From: Calidihabitans tengchongensis
GTDB lineage: Bacteria; Sysuimicrobiota; Sysuimicrobiia; Sysuimicrobiales; Kaftiobacteriaceae
Reading direction: 5' to 3'
Length of the DNA stretch: 41,424 nucleotides
NCBI GenBank assembly: GCA_031459615.1
Contig: JAVKIE010000016.1
Coordinates: forward strand, 1 to 41,424
Shown piece by piece: positions 25,249 to 32,948 of this stretch (the first letter of the stretch is position 1; the number at the start of each line of letters is the position of its first letter). Below the pieces are notes generated by a model that was given only the letters and a program-made list of their open reading frames with translations, searched no databases and was not told the origin of the DNA. The translations under genes and the position numbers were made by a program.

Positions 25249-26082
25249 GTGAAGCCCGTCCTGACCAGCACCCGCCACCCCCTCGTGCGCCGCATCCGCG
25301 CCCTGGCCGAGCGGGAGGCGCGGGAGGCGGAAGGGCGCCTGCTGGTCGAAGGGATCCGCCTGCTGGAAGAGGTCCTGGACGCCGGGATTCCCATCGAGGT
25401 CCTGGTCTACGATCCGGACGCCGCCACCGGCCGCGCGGCGGCGGTGCTCGCGCGGGCGCGGCAGCAGGGCGCCCGGCTGGTCCCGGCCGCCCCCCACGTG
25501 GTCGCCGCCTGCAGCCAGGTGGAGACTCCCCAGGGGCTCGTGGCGGTCGTCCACCGGCCGACCGTGGACGAGCAGGCGTTGCTGGCCTCGCCCGACCTGC
25601 TGCTGGCGGTGGCAGACGGGGTGCAGGATCCCGGCAACCTGGGGGCCATCATCCGGGCGGCGGACGCCGCCGGGGCCACCGGCGTGCTGGTCACCGGCGG
25701 GGTGGACCCGCACCACCCCAAGGTCGTGCGGGCCTCGATGGGGTCGCTGTTCCACCTGCCCGTGAAGGCCGTCCCCCCGGCGCAGGCGCGCGATCTCCTC
25801 GCCGGGCGCGGCGTGCGCGTGCTGGTCGCCGACCCGCGGGGGGAGGTGGAGTACACCGAGGCCGACTACTCCCGCCCGGTGGCCCTGGTGGTGGGCAGCG
25901 AGGCGCGCGGGCCCGATCCGGCATGGCGCGACGCGGCCGAGACGACCGTGCGCATCCCCCTGTACGGCCGGGCCGAATCCCTCAACGTGGCCCTGGCCGC
26001 CGGCCTGCTGCTGTACGAGGCCAGGCGGTGGGAGAGAGGGAAGAAGGAAGAGGGAAGAGGGAAGAGGGGAGAGAGGGCGTGA
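25249..26082 (+). CDS. SpoU/TrmH family RNA 2'-O-methyltransferase
   Basis: A 277-residue SAM-dependent 2'-O-ribose methyltransferase with a trefoil-knot (SPOUT) fold, most like bacterial 23S rRNA enzymes with an N-terminal substrate-binding domain (TSTRHPLVRRIRALAEREAR, then LLVEGIRLLEEVL). Motif I is GVQDPGNLGAIIRAADAAG, motif II VVGSEARG, and motif III IPLYGRAESLNVALAAGLL. GTG 25249 is chosen because the family begins just there; GTG 25162 in the same frame adds a non-conserved leader. The final 16 residues, rich in Gly, Arg, Lys and Glu, are encoded by a purine repeat that has run into the gene end. The exact target nucleotide is unknown. Confidence 0.87.
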   Translation: MKPVLTSTRHPLVRRIRALAEREAREAEGRLLVEGIRLLEEVLDAGIPIEVLVYDPDAATGRAAAVLARARQQGARLVPAAPHVVAACSQVETPQGLVAVVHRPTVDEQALLASPDLLLAVADGVQDPGNLGAIIRAADAAGATGVLVTGGVDPHHPKVVRASMGSLFHLPVKAVPPAQARDLLAGRGVRVLVADPRGEVEYTEADYSRPVALVVGSEARGPDPAWRDAAETTVRIPLYGRAESLNVALAAGLLLYEARRWERGKKEEGRGKRGERA

Positions 26083-26165
26083 TTGAGGGAAGAGGGGGAA
26101 AAGAGGGCAGAGAGGTACAGTTTTTCGTCAGTTCCTTCTTCCCTCTTCCCTTTCCCCTCTTCCCT
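26030..26165 (+). repeat. purine-rich block followed by its pyrimidine-rich inverted copy
   Basis: Left of 26115 the plus strand is almost pure A/G (GGGAAGAGGG units); at 26133-26163 it is almost pure C/T. The reverse complement of the right part resembles the left part at 26087-26110 (AGGGAAGAGGGG then AAA and GAGGG). The loop contains GTTTTTCG. It could act as a terminator-like or triplex-forming element. The left end encodes the tail of the methyltransferase. Confidence 0.7.
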
Positions 26166-26172
26166 TGCTTTG

Positions 26173-26181
26173 TGCTATACT
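26173..26181 (+). promoter_or_regulatory. extended -10 promoter before the YqzL-like gene and Phe T-box
   Basis: TGC-TATACT at 26173-26181, matching the TGN-TATNNT form, with start codon 26253. No clear -35. The leader is about 65 bases and has a GGAGGGAGGG ribosome site. It probably drives the T-box and pheST as well. Confidence 0.55.
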
Positions 26182-26252
26182 TCGTGCAAACGGCGCACAC
26201 GGAGGACGCACGCCCGACGCGGGCCGGATGGTCCGTGAAGGAGGGAGGGACC

Positions 26253-26381
26253 GTGCAGCTGATGACTCGGGAGATGTTGTGGCGGCTGTTCGAGTGCACG
26301 GGTTCCATCTGGGCGTACCTGGCTTACCGGCGGTGCCGGCCGCTGGGTGGCGTGGTGATCCTCACGGTGTCCCTGAACTGA
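26253..26381 (+). CDS. YqzL-like small protein
   Basis: A 42-residue protein starting MQLMTREMLWRLFECTG, then SIWAYLAYRRC. This matches the YqzL family of Bacillota (about 45 residues: a hydrophobic aromatic helix WxLFExTGSIxAYLLYK). Function of YqzL is unknown; in Bacillus it sits near era, recO and glyQ. GTG 26253 follows GGAGGGAGGG; ATG 26262 is the alternative start. The C-terminal residues (LGGVVILTVSLN) are not recognised. The gene ends at 26381, about 10 bases before the T-box stem I, which makes it a leader ORF of pheST. Confidence 0.75.
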   Translation: MQLMTREMLWRLFECTGSIWAYLAYRRCRPLGGVVILTVSLN

Positions 26382-26391
26382 ATCGTCGGCT

Positions 26392-26666
26392 GTGACGGAG
26401 CGAGTACTCCGTCCGGACCCGCCAGAGAGGGAAGGCCGAGGGCTGGACAGCCTTCCCGGGAGCCGGACGGGGGAAGTTCCCTCCCGAGCCGATCGCTGAA
26501 CGGCCTCGGGCGATCCCGAGGCCCGGTAGGCGGTCCGGATCCCCCCGCGACAGGGGTCAAGCGCCGGACCGGCCGGGCACACGCGCGCCTCGGCCGGTGC
26601 GGAAGCAAGGTGGTACCGCGGAAGCGCCGCTTTCGCCCTTGGGGAGGAAGGCGGCGCCGCTGTTTG
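26392..26666 (+). promoter_or_regulatory. T-box riboswitch specific for tRNA-Phe, upstream of pheST
   Basis: Stem I starts near 26392 with GACGGAGCGAGTA (K-turn/S-turn region), an AGAGA element at 26424-26428 and a distal loop near 26440. The specifier TTC (Phe) is at 26477-26479 in GAAGTTCCCTCCCGAG. The invariant T-box AAGGTGGTACCGCGG occurs at 26606-26620; its TGGT bulge pairs with the ACCA end of tRNA with discriminator A, as in tRNA-Phe. A GC hairpin (GCGCCGC 26624-26630 with GCGGCGC 26651-26657) then TGTTTG could be the terminator. Uncharged tRNA-Phe should turn on pheS. Confidence 0.9.
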
Positions 26667-26695
26667 TGCGAGATCACCGGAGAGGGAGGAGCGGC

Positions 26696-27685
26696 ATGGC
26701 CGTCGGCGAGGACCTGGACAGGCTGGAGCGGGAGGCTGTGGCGGCCTTGGAGGCGGCCGGCACGCCCGAGGAGGTGGACGATGTCCGCCGCCGGTTTCTG
26801 GGCCGCCGCGGACTGCTGGCCCGCGCCTTTGACCGCCTTCCCCAGCTGCCCCCGGATCGGCGGGCCGAGGTGGGCCGGCGCCTGAACGACCTGCGCCGGC
26901 GCCTGGAGGACGCCGTCGCCCGCCGGCGGGCCGAACTGGCCGCTCGGGCCGACCGGACGCGCCTGGCCGTCGGGGCGCTGGACGTGACCCTTCCGGGGCG
27001 ACGCTGGCGCCTGGGGCGGCGCCACGTCCTGACCCGCACCCTGGAGGAGATGCTGGAGATCTTCTACGGCATGGGCTTTGAGATCGTGGACGGCACCGAG
27101 GTGGAAACCGACGAGTTCAACTTCGAGCGGCTGAACATGGGCCGCGACCACCCCGCCCGGGACGCCCAGGATTCGTTCTACATCACCGACGACCTGCTGC
27201 TGCGCACCCACACCACCGTGGTGGACGTGCGGGTCATGGCCGTCCGCCGGCCGCCCATGCGGGTGCTGACCTTCGGGCGCTGTTACCGGCGGGACGCTCC
27301 CGACGCGACCCACATGCCCCTGTTTCATCAGGTGGATGGCTTCATGGTGGGCGAGCGGGTGACCATGGCTGACCTCAAAGGCGTGCTGGCGTCCTTCGCC
27401 CGCCAGATGTTCGGCCCCGACGCGGTGACCCGGTTTGTCCCCAGCTACTTCCCCTTCACCGAACCCAGCGCCGAGGTGGCCGTGTGGTACGGCGGCCGGT
27501 GGCTGGAGCTGGGGGGGTGCGGCATGTTCCACCCCCGGGTGCTGGAGATGGCCGGCATCGACCCCGCGCGCTACACGGCCCTGGCCTTCGGCCTGGGCGT
27601 GGACCGGCCGGCCATGGTGCGGTATGGCATCCCCGACATCCGCCTGTTCTGGGAGAATGACCTGCGGCTGCTGGAGCAGTTCTGA
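26696..27685 (+). CDS. pheS: phenylalanine-tRNA ligase alpha subunit
   Basis: A 329-residue catalytic subunit that charges tRNA-Phe with Phe. The N-terminal coiled coil is short (VDDVRRRFLGRRGLLARAF). The class II core follows: LGRRHVLTRTLEEMLEIFYGMGFEIVDG, FNMGRDHPARDAQDSFY (in part), LLLRTHTTVVDVR, FGRCYRRDAPDATHMPLFHQVDGF, SYFPFTEPSAEVAV and the C-terminal motif LAFGLGVDRPAMVRYGI. ATG 26696 has GGGAGGAG before it, and the family start fits. It is controlled by the T-box upstream and overlapped in function by pheT, 42 bases later. Confidence 0.96.
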   Translation: MAVGEDLDRLEREAVAALEAAGTPEEVDDVRRRFLGRRGLLARAFDRLPQLPPDRRAEVGRRLNDLRRRLEDAVARRRAELAARADRTRLAVGALDVTLPGRRWRLGRRHVLTRTLEEMLEIFYGMGFEIVDGTEVETDEFNFERLNMGRDHPARDAQDSFYITDDLLLRTHTTVVDVRVMAVRRPPMRVLTFGRCYRRDAPDATHMPLFHQVDGFMVGERVTMADLKGVLASFARQMFGPDAVTRFVPSYFPFTEPSAEVAVWYGGRWLELGGCGMFHPRVLEMAGIDPARYTALAFGLGVDRPAMVRYGIPDIRLFWENDLRLLEQF

Positions 27686-27727
27686 AGGGGAGCGGATGGT
27701 GACGCGCCCGGCAGGGGGAGGTGGCGG

Positions 27728-29788
27728 GTGAAAGTCCTGCTGTCCTGGTTGCGGGAACTGGTGGACATTCCCTGGTCGGTGGGCGAGATGGCCGAGCGGC
27801 TGCCCATGCTGGGCATCGGCGTGGATGCGGTGGAGGCGGCGGGTGACGACGCCGTCTTCGACCTGGAGATCCCGGCCAACCGGGGCGATCTGATGAGCCA
27901 CCTGGGGGTGGCCCGGGAACTGGCCGCCGCCACCGGCGGGGTGGTGCGCGTTCCCGCGGCGGAGCCGGTGCGGGAGGGCCCGCCCACGTCCGCGTTCGCG
28001 CAGGTGGAGGTGCGCGAACCGGCGCTGTGCCCGCGTTTCACGGCGGCGGTGATCACCGACGTGCGGGTCGGTCCGTCGCCCGAATGGATGGCGCGGCGCC
28101 TGGAGGCGTGCGGGGTGCGCAGCATCAACACGGTGGTGGACGTCACCAACTACGTGATGCTGGAGCTCGGCCAGCCCATGCACGCGTTTGACTACGACCG
28201 GATCCGCGGAGGCCGGCTGGTGGTCCGCCTGGCCCGTCCCGGCGAGCGCCTGGTGACCCTGGACGGGGTCGAGCGCACCCTCGACGACCAGGTCCTGGTG
28301 GTCGCCGACGCCGAGCGGGCGGTGGGCATCGCCGGGGTCATCGGCGGCGCCGACACCGAGATCCGGCCGGACACCCGCCGGGTGCTCCTGGAAGCCGCCG
28401 CTTGGCACCCGCCGCAGATCCGCCGGACCAGCAAGCGGCTGGGCGTGCGCACCGAGAGCAGCGCCAGGTTCGAGCGCGGGGTGGACGTGGGCGCCGTGGC
28501 CGCGGCTTCCGCCCGCGCCCAGCGCCTGCTGCAGGAGGTCGCCGGGGGACGGGTCCTGCCCCGGCCCCTGGACCTGTATCCGCACCCTCAGCCGGGGCGG
28601 ACGGTCGACCTGGCCTGGGGGCAGGTCCGCCGGCTGCTGGGCGTGGAGATCGACCCCGACGAGGGCGCGGCCATTCTCACCCGCCTGGGCTTTGGCGTCC
28701 GGCGGGCGGGCGAGCGGGTGGTGGTGCAGGTGCCGTCGTTCCGCCGGGACGTGGAGCGCGCCGAAGACGTCATCGAAGAGGTGGCCCGCCACCACGGCTA
28801 CGACCGCATCCCCGAGACCCTGCCGCTGGAGGTGACGTCCCCGGGATCCCGGGCTCCCGTGCTGCGGGCGGAGGCGGCGGTGCGGGAGATCCTGATCCGG
28901 TGCGGCCTCACCGAGGCCCTTACCATCTCCCTGACGCACCCGCGGGCGCTGGACCGCCTGCGGCTGCCCCCCGAGCACCCCTGGCGGCAGATGGTGGCCC
29001 TGCGCAACCCCCTGGTGGACGACCACACCCATCTCCGCACGACCCTTCTGGTGGGCCTGCTGGACGCCGCGCGGGCGAACGTCAGCCGGCGGGTGACCGA
29101 CGTCCCCCTGTTTGAGATCGGCCGCACCTTCCACCCCGCGGGGGACGCCGTCGCCGAGCGCCGCCGGCTGGGCGTGGTGATGACCGGCCGGCTGATGGCC
29201 GGCGCGTGGAACCTCCCTGAGGAGGCGGTCCGCGCGTCCTACTACCACCTCAAGGGCGTCATCGAGGCGCTGCTGGACGAACTGCGCATCGCCGGCGCCG
29301 AGATCGCGGCGGCGGAGGTGCCCTGGCTGCGCCCGGGCCGGGCGGCGCGGCTGGTGCTGGACGGGGAGGAGGCGGGCAGCCTGGGCGAACTGCACCCCGA
29401 GGTGGCCGCGGCCTTCGACCTGCCCGACGCGGTCTACGTGGCGCACCTGGACCTGGAGGCGATCCTCGCGCGGGCCGTGTTCAGCCCCCGCTTCAGCCCG
29501 CCCCCGCGGTTTCCGGCGGTGCGCCGCGACCTGGCCGTGGTGGTGGCCGCCGACGTCCCGGCGGCGGACGTGCGCCGGGTCATCGCCGACGCCGCCGGGC
29601 CGTACCTGGAAGCGGCGGATCTGTTCGACGTCTACACCGGGCCTCCGGTTCCGCCCGGCCACCGCAGCCTGGCGTATGCGCTTACCTTCCGGTCCCCGGA
29701 GCGCACCCTCTCGGCCGACGACGTGGATGCGGCGGTGGCCGCCGTCGCCGCGGCGCTGGCCCAGCGGCTGCGGGCCGTGATCCGGTAG
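27728..29788 (+). CDS. pheT: phenylalanine-tRNA ligase beta subunit lacking the N-terminal tRNA-binding (EMAP) domain
   Basis: The beta subunit of PheRS (686 residues; usual bacterial length about 790-800). The start LLSWLRELVDIP is normal, then residues 1-40 run directly into DLEIPANRGDLMSHLGVAREL, which normally comes after a tRNA-binding OB domain of about 110 residues. So the EMAP/Trbp111-like domain is absent. The B3/B4 editing domain (VVDVTNYVMLELGQPMHAFD), B5 (VEIDPDEGAAILTRLGFG), synthetase-like core (EDVIEEVARHHGYDRIP) and the C-terminal anticodon-binding FDX-ACB domain (FPAVRRDLAVVV, YALTFRSPERTL) remain. GTG 27728; follows pheS. Confidence 0.95.
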   Translation: MKVLLSWLRELVDIPWSVGEMAERLPMLGIGVDAVEAAGDDAVFDLEIPANRGDLMSHLGVARELAAATGGVVRVPAAEPVREGPPTSAFAQVEVREPALCPRFTAAVITDVRVGPSPEWMARRLEACGVRSINTVVDVTNYVMLELGQPMHAFDYDRIRGGRLVVRLARPGERLVTLDGVERTLDDQVLVVADAERAVGIAGVIGGADTEIRPDTRRVLLEAAAWHPPQIRRTSKRLGVRTESSARFERGVDVGAVAAASARAQRLLQEVAGGRVLPRPLDLYPHPQPGRTVDLAWGQVRRLLGVEIDPDEGAAILTRLGFGVRRAGERVVVQVPSFRRDVERAEDVIEEVARHHGYDRIPETLPLEVTSPGSRAPVLRAEAAVREILIRCGLTEALTISLTHPRALDRLRLPPEHPWRQMVALRNPLVDDHTHLRTTLLVGLLDAARANVSRRVTDVPLFEIGRTFHPAGDAVAERRRLGVVMTGRLMAGAWNLPEEAVRASYYHLKGVIEALLDELRIAGAEIAAAEVPWLRPGRAARLVLDGEEAGSLGELHPEVAAAFDLPDAVYVAHLDLEAILARAVFSPRFSPPPRFPAVRRDLAVVVAADVPAADVRRVIADAAGPYLEAADLFDVYTGPPVPPGHRSLAYALTFRSPERTLSADDVDAAVAAVAAALAQRLRAVIR

Positions 29789-29794
29789 TATAAT
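29789..29794 (+). promoter_or_regulatory. TATAAT -10 element just before cvpA
   Basis: A perfect TATAAT that begins directly after the pheT stop and ends six bases before GTG 29801. Initiation would begin on the start codon, giving a leaderless mRNA. No -35 is evident. Confidence 0.5.
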
Positions 29795-29800
29795 CGGTCC

Positions 29801-30310
29801 GTGACCTGGCTGGACTGGGCCATCGTGGCCGTCCTCGCGCTGGGGGCGCTGCGCGGCCTGCGCCGGGGCGTGGGGGTGGCCCTGGCGAGCGCGGTGGGCG
29901 TCTTCGGAGGATACCTGGCGGCGTCGGCCTGGTACCCGTCGCTGGCCCTGGCCCTGCGCGCCGTCCGGCTGTCGGCGCCGTGGGCGGGCGCGGTGGCCTA
30001 CGCGGTCCTGCTGGTGGGCGTGTACGTCTTCGTGGGCGCGCTGGCCAGCGCCGTCCTGGAGCGGGGATCGGCGTCGGTGTCATCCCGCCTGGCCGGCCTG
30101 GTGGTGGGCGCGGCGGCGGCGGCGCTGCTGTCGGCGGCGGTGCTCGGGTGGCTGCTGGCCACCCCGCTGCACGATCCGGTCTCCCGGGATGCGGCGCGCT
30201 CGGTGCTGGCCCCGCACGCGATCCGGGTGCACCGGGACGGCGCCCGCGCCCTGGCGAAGGTCCTGCCTCCGTTCCTGCGGCCCTTTGGGGCCGAGCCGAC
30301 CCGCTTCTAG
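29801..30310 (+). CDS. CvpA family membrane protein
   Basis: A 169-residue membrane protein. It begins TWLDWAIVAVLALGALRGLRRGV, the typical CvpA start (first helix, then a positive GLRRG turn), followed by three or four further helices and a cytosolic or periplasmic tail with HAIRVHRDGARALAKVLPPF. CvpA was named for colicin V production in E. coli, but in most bacteria it is a general membrane protein linked to envelope integrity. The GTG start immediately follows a -10 box. No DNA-related role should be inferred from neighbours, though mutS2 lies downstream in many bacteria and is also present here at 33.9 kb. Confidence 0.88.
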   Translation: MTWLDWAIVAVLALGALRGLRRGVGVALASAVGVFGGYLAASAWYPSLALALRAVRLSAPWAGAVAYAVLLVGVYVFVGALASAVLERGSASVSSRLAGLVVGAAAAALLSAAVLGWLLATPLHDPVSRDAARSVLAPHAIRVHRDGARALAKVLPPFLRPFGAEPTRF

Positions 30311-30452
30311 GAGCCTGCCGCATCCGCGCGCCCACGGGGAGGGTCACGTCGGGGCGGAGGGGGGTCACGCGGCGCTGCGAAACCATCCCTCGGGACCGCC
30401 GGATCGGGGCCGAGGCCCGCGCGGGCCGGCCCCGGGCAGGTCCGGATCCGCC

Positions 30453-32165
30453 ATGAAGAACCGGGAAATCGCGGCGATGTTCAACGACATCGCCGACATG
30501 CTGGAGATCAAGGGCGAATCCCCCTTCCGCATCACCGCCTACCGCCGCGCCGCCCGGGCGCTGGAAGGCCTCACCGAAGACGTGGCCGCCATCGCCGCCC
30601 GGGGCGAGCTGGAGGAGATCCCCGGCATCGGCAAGGGGATCGCCGAGAAGATCCGCGAGTACCTGGAGACCGGCACCTGCAAGTACTACGAGGAGCTGAA
30701 AGCCCAGCTGCCTCCAGGACTGACCACCCTGATGTCCGTCCCCGAGGTGGGCCCCAAGACCGCCCTGCTGCTCTATCAGAAGCTTGGCATCACCACCATT
30801 GATCAGCTGGAGCAGGCGGCCCGGGAAGGCCGCATCCGCACCCTGCCGCGCATGGGCGCCAAGACCGAGGAGAACATTCTCAAGGGGATCGCGCTGCTGC
30901 GGCGGACCAAGGAGCGCCTCCCCATCGGCCAGGTCCTGCCGCACGCTCAGGATCTGCTGGAGGCCCTGCGGGCCACGCCGGGGGTCGACCAGATCAGCCT
31001 GGCCGGCAGCCTGCGCCGGATGAAGGAGACCATCGGCGACATCGACATCCTGGTCACCAGCGCCCGGCCCGATCCGGTGATGGAGGTCTTCACCACCTTC
31101 CCCCGGGTGCGCCAGGTCCTGGCCCGCGGGCCCACCCGCAGCAGCGTGATCCTGGACGTGGGCATCCAGGCCGACGTGCGGGTGGTGGAGCCCGAGTGCT
31201 TCGGGGCGGCGCTGCAGTACTTCACCGGCAGCAAGGACCACAACGTGAAGCTGCGGGAGCGCGCGGTGCGGCGGGGGCTGAAGATCAACGAGTACGGGGT
31301 GTTCCGCACGCCCGGGGACCAGCGCATCGCCGGGCGCACCGAGGAGGAGGTGTACGCGGCCGTGGGGCTGCCCTGGATCCCCCCCGAGATCCGGGAGGAC
31401 CAGGGAGAAATCGAGCTGGCCGAGCGGGGCGCGCTGCCCCGCCTGGTGGAACTGGCGGACATCCGCGGGGACCTGCAGATGCACACCCGGTGGAGCGACG
31501 GCGCGGATACCCTGGAGGAGATGGCCCGGGCCGCCCGGGCGCTGGGCTATGAGTACATCGCCGTCACCGACCACTCCCAGTCCCTGAAGTTCGTGGGCGG
31601 GGTCCCCGTGGACGAGCTGCGGGCCCATGCCCGCGTGGCCCGCCAGGTCTCCGACAAGGTGGGGATCGCCGTGCTCATGGGCACCGAGTGCGACATCCTG
31701 CCCGACGGGCGGCTGGACTATCCCGACGACGTCCTCCGGGAGCTGGATGTGGTGGTGTGTTCGGTACACTCGCGGCTGAAGATGGGCCCCCAGGAGATGA
31801 CCGAGCGGATCATCCGGGCCCTGGAGAACCCTCACACCGACATCCTGGGCCACCCCACGGGCCGGCTGCTGGGCCAGCGGGATCCCTACGAGGTGGATAT
31901 GGAGGCGATCCTGGACGCCGCCCGCCGCACCGGCACCGCCGTCGAGATCAACGCCTCCCCCGAGCGGCTGGACCTCAACGACACCCACGCGAAGATGGCC
32001 CGCGAGCGGGGCGTGATGCTGGTGATCAGCACCGACGCCCACAACCGCTACCAGCTGCGGTACATGCAGTTCGGCATCGGCATCGCCCGCCGCGCCTGGC
32101 TCCAGAAAGAGCACGTCCTGAACACCCGCCCGCTGGCGGAGCTGCGCGACTGGCTGCGGCGGTAA
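30453..32165 (+). CDS. polX: DNA polymerase X family protein with PHP domain
   Basis: A 570-residue bacterial PolX: a gap-filling polymerase with a metal-dependent PHP exonuclease/AP endonuclease domain, used in base excision repair. Residues 1-85 hold the helix-hairpin-helix start (IAAMFNDIADMLEIKGESPFRITAYRRAA). EEIPGIGKGIAEKI and TLMSVPEVGPKTALLL are HhH motifs. Polymerase aspartates are D196 and D198 (TIGDIDILV) and D241 (ADVRVV). The PHP domain from about 335 has QMHTRWSDG, AVTDHSQSL, GTECDIL and the final STDAHN metal-binding cluster. The open frame extends upstream, but ATG 30453 begins the family sequence. The 142 bases before it look non-coding. Confidence 0.95.
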   Translation: MKNREIAAMFNDIADMLEIKGESPFRITAYRRAARALEGLTEDVAAIAARGELEEIPGIGKGIAEKIREYLETGTCKYYEELKAQLPPGLTTLMSVPEVGPKTALLLYQKLGITTIDQLEQAAREGRIRTLPRMGAKTEENILKGIALLRRTKERLPIGQVLPHAQDLLEALRATPGVDQISLAGSLRRMKETIGDIDILVTSARPDPVMEVFTTFPRVRQVLARGPTRSSVILDVGIQADVRVVEPECFGAALQYFTGSKDHNVKLRERAVRRGLKINEYGVFRTPGDQRIAGRTEEEVYAAVGLPWIPPEIREDQGEIELAERGALPRLVELADIRGDLQMHTRWSDGADTLEEMARAARALGYEYIAVTDHSQSLKFVGGVPVDELRAHARVARQVSDKVGIAVLMGTECDILPDGRLDYPDDVLRELDVVVCSVHSRLKMGPQEMTERIIRALENPHTDILGHPTGRLLGQRDPYEVDMEAILDAARRTGTAVEINASPERLDLNDTHAKMARERGVMLVISTDAHNRYQLRYMQFGIGIARRAWLQKEHVLNTRPLAELRDWLRR

Positions 32166-32175
32166 TTGCGGATGG

Positions 32176-32233
32176 TGAAACGGTGGAGCGTTGACACGTT
32201 GAGCGTTGGACTGGTGAGCGTCGGTACGGTGAG
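32176..32233 (+). repeat. degenerate CAACG-type intergenic repeat, copy 3 (weak)
   Basis: The gap between polX and aag holds GGAGCGTTGACACGTTGAG, GCGTTGGAC and GAGCGTCGGTACGG, variants of the same family as the copies at 4.7 and 15.8 kb. It is less regular than those. Confidence 0.5.
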
Positions 32234-32255
32234 GCGGGAACAAGGGGAGATGGCG

Positions 32256-32948
32256 ATGAGGCAACTCCTGGCCCGGAGGTCTGCGGCGCCGCCGTCACGT
32301 CTCCCCGCGCGACCGCCCGCCCGCGGGGTGACCGCGCCGCGCCCCCGCCGTCCCGCGCGCCCGCGGGCCCGCCGATATGTCCCCCTTCCGCGTCGGTTCT
32401 TCGCCCGCAGCACGCTGCAGGTCGCCCGGGACCTGCTGGGTCACCTGCTGGTCCACGAGACGCCCGAGGGCGTCGTGGCCGGGCGCATCGTGGAGGTCGA
32501 GGCCTACCGGGGGCCCCGCGACCCGGCCAGCCACGCGTACCGGCGCACGCCCCGCAGCGCCATCATGTGGGGGCGGCCGGGGACGGCCTACGTCTACTTC
32601 ACCTATGGGAACCACTACTGCGTGAACGTGGTGACCGAACCCCCGGGACGGGCCGGGGCGGTCCTCCTGCGGGCCCTGGAGCCGGTGGAGGGGATCGAGC
32701 TGATGCGCCGCCGCCGCGGCACCGACGACGTCCGCCTGCTGGCGTCGGGGCCGGGACGGCTCACCCAGGCCCTGGGCATCACCGCCGCCCACAACGGGGC
32801 CGACCTCACCCGCCCGCCCCTGTACGTGGCCCGGGGCCGCACCGGCCCGGTGCCGGTGGCCCGCAGTCCCCGCATCGGGATCCGGGTGGCCACCGACCGG
32901 CTGTGGCGCTACTACATCCCGGGCCATCCCTGCGTCAGCCGGCCGTGA
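32256..32948 (+). CDS. DNA-3-methyladenine glycosylase (AAG/MPG family) with basic N-terminal extension
   Basis: A 230-residue alkyladenine DNA glycosylase, excising alkylated purines. From residue about 45 the family sequence starts: LPRRFFARSTLQVARDLLGHLLV, with the catalytic Glu in VEVEAYRGPRDPASHAYR, then RTPRSAIMWGRPGTAYVYFTYGNHYCVNVV (Tyr/His wedge), and GPGRLTQALGI, RIGIRVATDRLWRYY. Residues 1-45 are rich in Arg, Pro and Ala with no match to the family, so they may be a DNA-binding tail or the start may be misplaced. ATG 32256 is preceded by GGGGAG with a 6-base gap. It shares the region with polX and mutS2. Stop overlaps the next GTG. Confidence 0.9.
   Translation: MRQLLARRSAAPPSRLPARPPARGVTAPRPRRPARPRARRYVPLPRRFFARSTLQVARDLLGHLLVHETPEGVVAGRIVEVEAYRGPRDPASHAYRRTPRSAIMWGRPGTAYVYFTYGNHYCVNVVTEPPGRAGAVLLRALEPVEGIELMRRRRGTDDVRLLASGPGRLTQALGITAAHNGADLTRPPLYVARGRTGPVPVARSPRIGIRVATDRLWRYYIPGHPCVSRP

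Noticed and set aside
30311..30452. Upstream extension of DNA polymerase X
   Set aside because: The added peptide is low complexity, and the family sequence begins at ATG 30453.
32190..32220. TTGACA within repeat copy 3 as a promoter for the glycosylase gene
   Set aside because: There is no usable -10 at 16-18 bases. The hexamer is part of the repeat vocabulary.
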